From contig NZ_KE386812.1 in the NCBI RefSeq assembly GCF_000428885.1, positions 30,694-66,896 on the forward strand: a stretch of DNA of 36,203 nucleotides, written 5' to 3'. The notes under the pieces were generated by a model. That model made no database searches. It had not been told where the DNA came from and saw nothing but the letters and a program-made list of their open reading frames with translations. A program made the translations under genes and the position numbers. Below, piece after piece: positions 1 to 8,343 of this stretch (the first letter of the stretch is position 1; each line of letters starts with the position of its first letter). This DNA comes from Geothrix fermentans DSM 14018 (lineage in GTDB: Bacteria > Acidobacteriota > Holophagae > Holophagales > Holophagaceae).

Positions 1-146
1 ATCGCGGAGGGGGCCCCGTCCCACATGGTCGTGTCCGAGAGCAGGCCGTTCAGCAGCACCACCCAGGCTCCCTGGGGATTCCCCTGAACGCGGTAGTTCA
101 GCTTCAGGCCCGAAGCCAGCGTTGCGAAGGTGGGCTGGGGCCTCAT
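1..146 (-). CDS. Alpha/beta hydrolase, N-terminus only (runs off the left edge)
   Basis: Only the first 48 or so codons lie in the window; the gene continues leftwards beyond base 1. The reading starts at ATG 146-144 and gives MRPQPTFATLASGLKLNYRV, followed by GNPQGAWVVLLNGLLSDTTM and WDG. The pattern of a short beta-hairpin, then a hydrophobic strand, then an oxyanion-hole-like loop with NG and a downstream W is typical of the N-terminus of PcaD-like alpha/beta-fold hydrolases. The nucleophile elbow, catalytic acid and histidine lie outside the window, so substrate and activity cannot be assigned. Its start overlaps the stop of the upstream SixA-like phosphatase gene in an ATGA, so the two are probably translationally coupled and belong to one transcript with the thioesterase gene. 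Confidence 0.7.
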   Translation of the reverse strand, partial: MRPQPTFATLASGLKLNYRVQGNPQGAWVVLLNGLLSDTTMWDGAPSA

Positions 147-622
147 GCGTCGCGCCTCAGCTCCGAGGGCTGGAACTGCCGCTCGAAGCGCCAGGCGCCT
201 TCCCCCCAGCGGACGACCGTGCAGCTGGCCTTCTTCACCTCCAGACTGCGGCCCGTGAGGTGGAAGATCAGCTCGCCAAGGAAGGGCTGGTGGCTGATGA
301 GGGCCAGGATGCCCGTCTCCGTCGTGGCGGCCAGTCCGCGGAGCCAGAGGTCCGCCTGGGGAGGACGGCTCTCCGGCAGCGCCATCAGGGTGGTCTCCAT
401 GGGGAAGGCGCCCGCGGCCTCCTGGAGGCAGGCCATGGTCTCCATGGCGCGCCGGTAGGGGCTGCTGAAGCCCCGGGTGGGCGCGTACCCGTGGGCCACG
501 AGCCCCCGCATGGCCGCGCGGGTCTTCGCCCAGCCCTCCGGGGTGAGCGCACGGTCCGGGTCGCGCTGACCGGGGCGGAGGTCCTCGGCGATGCCGTGCC
601 GGATGAGAAGCAGGGTGGTCAT
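143..622 (-). CDS. Histidine phosphatase family protein, SixA-like
   Basis: A 159-residue protein of the phosphoglycerate-mutase-like histidine phosphatase superfamily. The catalytic RHG motif is at residues 8-10 (LLLIRHGIAED), the supporting arginine region SSPYRRAMET follows at about 53-62, and the second catalytic histidine sits in ISHQP at about residue 111. Length and the compact layout match SixA, which in E. coli removes phosphate from phosphohistidine (HPt domain or NPr protein); that substrate is only inferred here. The gene follows the thioesterase gene after 9 bases and ends in an ATGA overlap with the alpha/beta hydrolase start, so it is the middle gene of a three-gene minus-strand unit. 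The acidic and aromatic C-terminus is ordinary for the family. A small-molecule phosphatase is an alternative. Confidence 0.85.
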   Translation of the reverse strand: MTTLLLIRHGIAEDLRPGQRDPDRALTPEGWAKTRAAMRGLVAHGYAPTRGFSSPYRRAMETMACLQEAAGAFPMETTLMALPESRPPQADLWLRGLAATTETGILALISHQPFLGELIFHLTGRSLEVKKASCTVVRWGEGAWRFERQFQPSELRRDA

Positions 623-631
623 GGGGCGATC

Positions 632-1687
632 TTACCGCCCCCGCGAAGCCTTCCAGGCCAGCCGCGCTTCGCGGCGCCGGTGCGCGGCCAGGTAGCGGGC
701 GTCCTCCGCGTAGGTGGCCGGATAGATGGGCGGCACCGGCTGGGGGCGGAGCTGGTCGTCCACGTTCACGAAGGTGAAGACGCAGCTGTTGGAGAGGTGC
801 GTCTGAGTCCGGTCGCGGCTCATGCGGATGATGTCCGTCTCCACGCAGATGCTGGTGTCCCCCGCGTAGACCGCCCGGCTGAGGAACTGGAGGGTGTCGC
901 CCATGCGGACGGGCTGGACGAAGTTGATGCGGTTCACGGCCACGATGACCGGCCGGTGGGGCGCCATCTGCTCCGCGCAGATGGCCGACTGCCCGAAGGC
1001 CTCGCGGATGAGGTGCCCGCCGAAGACCTTCGTGGGGACGTTCTCGTGCTCGGGGTAGGTCTGCTGCCAGCCGCTGGTGATGCAGTCCGCGGCCGCCAGG
1101 CCCCGGAAGTCGCGGGACTCCTGGGCGGCGTGGAGCGACGCCAGGAGCGCGTACTCCTCGCGGGTGGGCGGCTCTTGGGCCTGGTGGAGCTGGTGGCGGT
1201 AGCCTTCCCGCCTGGCGATGGCCCGCTCCCAGCGCCGCACAGAGAGGTCGTCCCCGGGCTCGAACCCCGGCAGAGTCAGGCTTTCCGCGCCGGCCCCGGT
1301 CGTGCTCCGGGCCACCATGGTGAAGTAGCAGGAGGCGATGTGGGTGGCGGGCACGCCCTCCCCTTCCGGGTGCTCGATCCGGATGCCCACCTCAAGACTC
1401 GTGCGTCCCACGAAGTTCACCCGGGCTCTGAACACCAGGTCGCGGTGGACGTCCGCGGCGTTGCGCACGTAGATGTTGTCGATGGCCGCCGTCACCACCC
1501 GGGCCTGGGGATGGGCGCGGCGCACGTAGGCGAGGGCGCACTCCTCGGCCACCTTGTCGAGCACCTCCAGGATCAGGCCGAAGCGCACGTTGGCGGGCAG
1601 GTCCTCGTCCAGCAGCATGTAGCGCCGCCGGAGGGCGGGATCGGAGCTGAGGGGGACGGTGACGATGAGGTCTTCAGGTCCAGTCAT
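632..1687 (-). CDS. Acyl-CoA thioesterase, double hotdog (ACOT9-like)
   Basis: A 351-residue protein with two tandem hotdog-fold domains, the arrangement of ACOT-type acyl-CoA hydrolases that cleave acyl-CoA to free acid and CoA in the cytoplasm. The first domain covers about 20-140 (RFGLILEVLDKVAEECALAY, later RTSLEVGIRIEHPEG). The second covers about 205-330 and contains VFGGHLIREAFGQSAICAEQ, a hotdog helix signature, and DTLQFLSRAVYAGDTSICVE. A GTG at 1717 would add ten residues, but ATG 1687 is preferred because a -10-like GATAAT (1694-1699 on the minus strand) ends exactly six bases before it, as in leaderless genes, and there is no clear ribosome-binding site. It heads the unit with the SixA-like and hydrolase genes. 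Chain-length specificity cannot be read from sequence. Confidence 0.85.
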   Translation of the reverse strand: MTGPEDLIVTVPLSSDPALRRRYMLLDEDLPANVRFGLILEVLDKVAEECALAYVRRAHPQARVVTAAIDNIYVRNAADVHRDLVFRARVNFVGRTSLEVGIRIEHPEGEGVPATHIASCYFTMVARSTTGAGAESLTLPGFEPGDDLSVRRWERAIARREGYRHQLHQAQEPPTREEYALLASLHAAQESRDFRGLAAADCITSGWQQTYPEHENVPTKVFGGHLIREAFGQSAICAEQMAPHRPVIVAVNRINFVQPVRMGDTLQFLSRAVYAGDTSICVETDIIRMSRDRTQTHLSNSCVFTFVNVDDQLRPQPVPPIYPATYAEDARYLAAHRRREARLAWKASRGR

Positions 1688-1829
1688 GGGGCCATTATCG
1701 CAAGATCCTGTCGGCACATTTTTGGAATATCCCTTTGAAATTCATGCTTTTCATGGGAACCTTTCCGTTTGGGCCTCTCCCGGCTGGCGCTGTCTGCCAT
1801 CTTCTGCGGGAACAGCCCCGGGAGACATC

Positions 1830-3458
1830 GTGAACGACCTGACCTTCGCAGCCCTCGGCTGCAGCGAAGCGCTGCTGGCCGCCCTGGCCAAGCGCGGCTT
1901 CGAGACCCCCATGCCCGTGCAGGCCCAGACCTTCAAGCCGGGCCTCGAGGGGCGCGACCTGCTGGTGCAGAGCCGCACCGGCTCCGGCAAGACCCTGGCC
2001 TTCGGCCTGCCCCTGCTCCACCGGCTCTCGGACGAGCGCCACACCCAGGCCCTCATCCTCGCGCCCACCCGCGAGCTGGCGCAGCAGGTGGGCGCCGAGC
2101 TGCACAGCCTCGTGCCCAAGCTGCCCATCGCCTCCCTGGTGGGCGGCGTGAGCTACACGCCCCAGCTGCGCGCCCTCAGCATGGGCGCGCCCGTGGTGGT
2201 GGGCACGCCGGGCCGCGTGATGGATCACCTGGAGCGCGGCACGTTGGACTTGGGCCGCGTCAGCATGATCGTCCTCGACGAATGCGACGAGATGCTCAAC
2301 ATGGGCTTCCTCGAGGACGTGGAGACCATCCTCGCCAAGGTGCCTGCGGGCCCGCAGACCTTCCTGTTCTCGGCCACCCTGCCCGTCCCCATCGCCAAGC
2401 TCGCCAAGCGGTTCCTCAAGGACCCTGTCCAGATCCAGCTGGCGGAGGCCGGTGAGCAGGCCAGCCACGCCGACATCGCCCACACGCCCGTGCTCGTGCC
2501 CGACCATCTCCAGGTGCGCGCCCTCGTGAACCTGCTGCTGAAGGACGAGCCCAGCGCCGCGCTCATCTTCACCAAGACCAAGGCCCAGAGCGAGGAAGTG
2601 GCCGAGGAGCTGAGCGTCGCCGGCCTGCCCGCCGCCTTCCTGCACGGCGACCTGGCCCAGGCCACGCGCACCCGCCTGCTGGGCCAGTTCAAGGATGGCA
2701 AGCTGCGCTACCTGGTGGCCACGGACGTGGCCGCCCGCGGCCTGGACATCGGCGGCCTGCCCCTGGTGGTGCATGTGGGCATCCCCACCCAGATGGAGAA
2801 CTACGTCCACCGCAGCGGCCGCACGGGCCGCGCCGGGGCCAAGGGCACCAGCCTCGCCCTGGTGAGCTGGAAGGAGAGCCGCATCCTGCTGGCCTGGAGC
2901 CGGCGCGGCGGCCTCAAGCTGGACTGGCGCGCCATCCCCACGCCCGGGGAGATCCGCGAGGCGCAGACGGCGCGGCTGGCCGAGCGTGTCGGCGGGGGCG
3001 TCAGTGCGGCCCTGCTGGCCCAGGCGGGCCAGCTGCTCCAGGGCGCCGATCCCCAGCACCTGGTGGCGGGCCTCCTGGGCCTCGTCCAGGCGGACCAGTC
3101 CGCGGGCTTCGACATCCCCGCCGAGCCCGAGCGCAAGGCCGCGAAACCCCGCTACGACGCGCCTCGCGAGCGTCATGAGGGCGGCCCCAGGACCCAGCGG
3201 AGCTACGCTGAGCGCACCGCGGCCCGGGCCGAGCGGGGCGAAGGCCGTCCCGAGGCGACCTCCAGGACCCGCCCCGACGGCAGCTTCAAGCGCCGCAGCG
3301 AACTCGGGCGGGAGCTTGACGAGAAGCCGCGCCCCTACCAGAGGCCGAAGGTCGACTCCGCCGCGCGCCCGCGCAGGACCTGGGAGGACCGCCCCGCCCC
3401 CAAGGACGTGCCCCGTCCCTGGAAGGCCGCGCCCGCGAAAGCCTGGAAGAAGAAGTAA
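1830..3458 (+). CDS. DEAD-box ATP-dependent RNA helicase (DECD variant)
   Basis: A 542-residue RNA helicase that unwinds short RNA duplexes using ATP, probably in ribosome assembly or RNA turnover. All core motifs are visible: Q motif (GFETPMPVQAQTF, about 23-35), Walker A SRTGSGKT (48-55), PTRELAQQ (79-86), TPGR, motif II as DECD (150-153), SAT (181-183), motif V ATDVAARGLDI and motif VI HRSGRTGRAG. Motif II has cysteine instead of the usual alanine. After the two RecA domains comes a tail of over 100 residues rich in Arg, Lys, Pro and Glu with RxE-type repeats, probably a disordered RNA-binding tail. I chose GTG 1830 because GGGAG lies at a good distance upstream and the protein then begins at the first conserved helix; the open frame extends upstream but is not helicase-like. 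It is divergent from the thioesterase gene; an AT-rich segment at about 1718-1760 probably holds both promoters. Confidence 0.95.
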   Translation: MNDLTFAALGCSEALLAALAKRGFETPMPVQAQTFKPGLEGRDLLVQSRTGSGKTLAFGLPLLHRLSDERHTQALILAPTRELAQQVGAELHSLVPKLPIASLVGGVSYTPQLRALSMGAPVVVGTPGRVMDHLERGTLDLGRVSMIVLDECDEMLNMGFLEDVETILAKVPAGPQTFLFSATLPVPIAKLAKRFLKDPVQIQLAEAGEQASHADIAHTPVLVPDHLQVRALVNLLLKDEPSAALIFTKTKAQSEEVAEELSVAGLPAAFLHGDLAQATRTRLLGQFKDGKLRYLVATDVAARGLDIGGLPLVVHVGIPTQMENYVHRSGRTGRAGAKGTSLALVSWKESRILLAWSRRGGLKLDWRAIPTPGEIREAQTARLAERVGGGVSAALLAQAGQLLQGADPQHLVAGLLGLVQADQSAGFDIPAEPERKAAKPRYDAPRERHEGGPRTQRSYAERTAARAERGEGRPEATSRTRPDGSFKRRSELGRELDEKPRPYQRPKVDSAARPRRTWEDRPAPKDVPRPWKAAPAKAWKKK

Positions 3459-3517
3459 CAGCCCCGCTCCCGCCACAGCCGTGGAGGATCGGCGCTCGGC
3501 CTCGGGCTGATGCCCGA

Positions 3518-4480
3518 TCACTCCACGGAGGCGGAATCGGGTGCCCCCGCCTGCTGGCGGAGCCTCGCGATATCCCTGGTCGGGGCATTGCCGAAGTAGC
3601 GTCCGTACTCCCGGGCGAACTGGGACGGGCTCTGATAGCCCACCCTCCGGCTGGCGGTCCCGGCATCCAGCATGGTCAGCAGCATGAGGCGCCGCGCCTC
3701 CTGGAGGCGGATGGCCTTCTGGTACTGCAGGGGGCTCATGGAGGTGACGGCCTTGAAGTGCTGGTGGAAGGAGGAGGGGCTCATGTGCACCAGGGTGGCC
3801 AGCCGCTCCACGTCCAGCGGCTGGTCGAAGTTCGCGCGCACCCAGGACACGGCCTTGGCGACCCGGTGAAGCTGGCTCTCCTCCTGGCCGATCAGCGCCA
3901 CCCGCAGGCCCAGAGGGCTCCGCAGGAGGCGGATGAGGATCTCATCGAGGACGAGGGGAGCCAGAAGCTCCGCCTCGCCGGGCCGGGAGGCCAGCTCCAT
4001 CAGCCGCACCACCGCGTTGATCACCGGCCCGTCCAGCTGGTCCACGCAGATGGCCCGGCCCTCACTTCGACGGGGCAGGCCGAGGGGGTAGACCTTGGCT
4101 GTCAGCTCGGCGATCCGCGCCGGATCCAGGTCGATCCGGAGGCCGAGGTAGGGGGCGTCCAGGCTGGCCTGGGTGACCTGGGCCGACACGGGGACGTCCA
4201 CGGAATAGACCAGCACCCGGGAGGCGTCGTACTCGTAGAGTTCCTGGCCCAGCATCACCCGCTTCGCCCCCTGGGCGACCAGGCAGAGCGCCGGCCGCTG
4301 CACGGCGTGGTGGAAGTCCTTATGGGCCCGGGAGGCCCGGGAGACGTGGACGCCCGGAAGCCGCAGCTCGAAGGTGCCGTCAAAGGGCGCATGGGCCAGC
4401 AGCAGGTCCGCGAGCCGGGCCAGGTCAGGTGAGCCGGAGTCGAGGCTCGGGGCCGGAGAAGGAATGGGCGTTCGGCTCAT
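3518..4480 (-). CDS. AraC-family transcriptional regulator (AraC_N type, YqhC-like)
   Basis: A 320-residue DNA-binding regulator. The N-terminal half (about 20-180) resembles the AraC_N effector domain, with [20 protein letters not shown] and [20 protein letters not shown]. The C-terminal 100 residues are the double helix-turn-helix of AraC/XylS proteins, including [20 protein letters not shown] for the first helix-turn-helix and [17 protein letters not shown] for the second. The start ATG 4480 is preferred over upstream in-frame codons because it precedes the first family-like residues and has GGGA about ten bases upstream. It is the last gene of the five-gene minus-strand unit of oxidoreductases. 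In E. coli the related YqhC activates the aldehyde reductase genes yqhD and dkgA; an equivalent role here is inferred from content. It converges on the helicase gene with a 59-base gap and no convincing terminator. Confidence 0.9.
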   Translation of the reverse strand: MSRTPIPSPAPSLDSGSPDLARLADLLLAHAPFDGTFELRLPGVHVSRASRAHKDFHHAVQRPALCLVAQGAKRVMLGQELYEYDASRVLVYSVDVPVSAQVTQASLDAPYLGLRIDLDPARIAELTAKVYPLGLPRRSEGRAICVDQLDGPVINAVVRLMELASRPGEAELLAPLVLDEILIRLLRSPLGLRVALIGQEESQLHRVAKAVSWVRANFDQPLDVERLATLVHMSPSSFHQHFKAVTSMSPLQYQKAIRLQEARRLMLLTMLDAGTASRRVGYQSPSQFAREYGRYFGNAPTRDIARLRQQAGAPDSASVE

Positions 4481-4502
4481 GGAAAGGTCCCGAAACAGGA
4501 TC

Positions 4503-5135
4503 TCACGCCTGGGGCGCGGGATGCGGCGACGCGGGGTGGAAGGTCCACAGGCAATGTTTCTCCAGATGCCGTTTGTAATCTTCAAGCGCCTGCGGGATGT
4601 CTGGCGTCTTGAAGATATCGAACACCCCGTAATCCGGGAGAATGTCGAACCCCACGAACTTGTAGTTCGAGGTGATGTGAAGGAATACGTCCGCCGTTCC
4701 CTTGCCGGCGAACAGCACGCCGTCAGGGTTGGCAAAGGCGTCTCTTGGAGCGTTCCAGGTGGCGGAAACCATGAACCTTCTCCCCTGCATGCGGCCGCCC
4801 GTTCCGTACTGCCGGCTCGGGTCCTGGCGTGTGCGGCCGTCGCCTTCGAGCAGGGCTTTTGCGAGCAGCCCTGCGTTGAAGACCTCATCCACGTATTTCT
4901 TGTAGATCCACGGCGCAGAGAACCAATTCACCGGCGTCTGGAGGATGACCAGGTCGGCCGACACATGCTTGCCCACCTCTGCTTCCACTTCATAGCCGCG
5001 CTCCACGAAGGTCTCAGCAACCTGATGTCCGTGCGCCATGAATAAGTCTTTCGCCAAGTCCATGAAGGCGAGGTTCAGCCTGCCCTCGGACCATCCGGGA
5101 TAGGAAAGGTGGGCGTTAATGATGAGAATGTTCAT
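4503..5135 (-). CDS. MdaB-like NAD(P)H quinone reductase, flavodoxin-like fold
   Basis: A 210-residue flavodoxin-like-fold protein similar to modulator of drug activity B, an FAD-dependent NADPH:quinone reductase of the cytoplasm. The first strand and flavin loop are [40 protein letters not shown] at about 70-89 and VDEVFNAG are characteristic of MdaB; the C-terminal [19 protein letters not shown] also fits. Start ATG 5135 is favoured over ATG 5165 because GGAGA lies upstream at a suitable distance and the Rossmann strand begins immediately. Base composition is clearly lower (about 52-60 % GC in sampled lines, near 55 %) than in the neighbouring genes, suggesting recent acquisition of this gene. 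It lies 35 bases after the carboxymuconolactone-decarboxylase gene and 22 bases before the AraC gene, consistent with a quinone/electrophile stress unit. Confidence 0.85.
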   Translation of the reverse strand: MNILIINAHLSYPGWSEGRLNLAFMDLAKDLFMAHGHQVAETFVERGYEVEAEVGKHVSADLVILQTPVNWFSAPWIYKKYVDEVFNAGLLAKALLEGDGRTRQDPSRQYGTGGRMQGRRFMVSATWNAPRDAFANPDGVLFAGKGTADVFLHITSNYKFVGFDILPDYGVFDIFKTPDIPQALEDYKRHLEKHCLWTFHPASPHPAPQA

Positions 5136-5167
5136 GGGTCTGTCTCCATCGTTTCCTGGGTTCATGA

Positions 5168-7047
<1,880 letters not shown>

Positions 7048-8103
7048 TCAGGCCTTCAACGAGGCCATGTCGATGACGAAGCGGTACTTCACGTCGCTCT
7101 TCAGCAGGCGCTCGTAGGCTCCGTTGATGTCCTGCATGCGGATCACCTCCACGTCGGACGTGATGCCGTGCTCGCCGCAGAAGTCCAACAGCTCCTGGGT
7201 CTCGGCGATGCCGCCGATGAGGGAGCCCGCCACGGACTTGCGGCCGAGGACCATGGGCACGGTACTGAGCATGGGCTCCAGGCCGCCCAGGTAGCCCACC
7301 AGCACCAGGGTGCCGCTCGTGGCGAGGGTGGGGACGTAGGGGTTCAGGTCGTGGACGTAGGGCACGGTGTCGACGATGAGGTCGAAGCGGCCCGCGACCG
7401 AGGTCATCTGGGCGGGATCCGTGGACAGCACCACGCGGTCCGTGCCCAGGCGCCGGGCATCGGCCTCCTTGCCTCTGGAGCGCGTGAAGAGGGTCACCTC
7501 GGCGCCCAGGGCCTTGGCCAGCTTCAGGCCCATGTGGCCCAGGCCGCCGAGGCCGACGATGGCCACCTGGCTGCCCGGGCCCACCTTCCAGTGCCGCAGG
7601 GGCGACCAGGTGGTGATGCCCGCGCAGAGCAGGGGCGCGGCGCCCCGGAGGTCCAGGCTTTCCGGAACTTTCAGCACGAAGCGGTCGGACACCACGATCT
7701 GGTCCGAGTAGCCGCCCTGGGTGGACCGGCCATCGTGGCGGTCCGTGCCGCCGTAGGTGCCGGTGAAGCCGTTCTGGCAGTACTGCTCCTCGCCGTGCTC
7801 GCAGGGCTGGCAGTGGCGGCAGGAGTCCACCAGGCAGCCCACGCCCACGGCGTCACCGGCCTTGAAGCGCGTGACGGCGGCGCCCACCGCGCGCACGCGG
7901 CCGATGATCTCGTGGCCGGGGACGATGGGGTACGTGGTCCAGCCCCAGTCGTTGCGGGCCGTGTGCAGGTCCGAGTGGCAGACGCCACAGTAGAGGATGT
8001 CGATCACCACGTCGTCGGGCCGGGGGTCGCGGCGCTCGAAGGGATAGGGCGCCAGATCCGAGGTGGCAGACTGGGCGGCGTAGCCGAGTACGGTCAAAGT
8101 CAT
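7048..8103 (-). CDS. Zinc-dependent NAD(P) alcohol dehydrogenase (CAD/YahK-like)
   Basis: A 351-residue medium-chain alcohol dehydrogenase of the cinnamyl-alcohol-dehydrogenase/YahK type, reducing aldehydes to alcohols. Catalytic zinc ligands are in CGVCHSDLHTARNDWGW and VPGHEIIGRV. The structural zinc lobe has four cysteines in CRHCQPCEHGEEQYC. The Rossmann nucleotide-binding loop is VGLGGLGHMGLKLAKALGAE. ATG 8103 is chosen over an in-frame ATG at 8115 because GGAGGA ends five bases upstream of 8103. It is the first gene of the five-gene detoxification unit, so the promoter must lie in 8104-8286; a TAGACT -10-like hexamer occurs on the minus strand at 8197-8202 and a palindrome lies at 8124-8136. 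Confidence 0.93.
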   Translation of the reverse strand: MTLTVLGYAAQSATSDLAPYPFERRDPRPDDVVIDILYCGVCHSDLHTARNDWGWTTYPIVPGHEIIGRVRAVGAAVTRFKAGDAVGVGCLVDSCRHCQPCEHGEEQYCQNGFTGTYGGTDRHDGRSTQGGYSDQIVVSDRFVLKVPESLDLRGAAPLLCAGITTWSPLRHWKVGPGSQVAIVGLGGLGHMGLKLAKALGAEVTLFTRSRGKEADARRLGTDRVVLSTDPAQMTSVAGRFDLIVDTVPYVHDLNPYVPTLATSGTLVLVGYLGGLEPMLSTVPMVLGRKSVAGSLIGGIAETQELLDFCGEHGITSDVEVIRMQDINGAYERLLKSDVKYRFVIDMASLKA

Positions 8104-8123
8104 CGATTCCTCCATGTCCGGTG

Positions 8124-8136
8124 GGAGCCTGGCTCC
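8124..8136. promoter_or_regulatory. Short perfect palindrome upstream of the alcohol dehydrogenase
   Basis: GGAGCC (8124-8129) and GGCTCC (8131-8136) form a 6+6 inverted repeat with a one-base centre, about 21 bases upstream of the ADH start. Its position in the leader suggests an operator or small RNA hairpin, but AraC proteins usually bind direct repeats, so ownership by the AraC gene at 3518-4480 is not implied. Confidence 0.3.
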
Positions 8137-8286
8137 GGCGCTCTGGCGCGCCCGTTTCGATCCGAGGGAGCCGTGAATCCCATGGCGACAGAAGGAAGTC
8201 TAGGAGTCCGCAGAGCCCTGGGCTTGCCTATTGCTCCAAACTTCTAGCCCGAACCTGCAAGGCATGGCGGTGCAGCCAGCAATGCC

Positions 8287-8328
8287 CTCCAAGACAAAGG
8301 GCGCCGGATGGCGCCCTTTGTCTTGGAG
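8287..8328. terminator. 19-bp perfect hairpin downstream of PBP1A
   Basis: Bases 8287-8305 and 8310-8328 are perfectly complementary around a GGAT loop, giving a 19-bp stem that includes GGGCGCC/GGCGCCC. It lies 15 bases after the PBP1A stop on the minus strand, exactly where a terminator is expected, and separates it from the promoter of the alcohol dehydrogenase unit. There is no long T-run beyond the stem, so it is an atypical intrinsic terminator. The rest of the 240-base gap (8104-8343) has no gene. Confidence 0.7.
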
Positions 8329-8343
8329 CGGATGGGAAGCCGG

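Noticed and set aside
1695-3521. A 608-codon open frame antisense to the helicase
   Set aside because: Shadow frame of a strongly supported gene, no recognisable motif.
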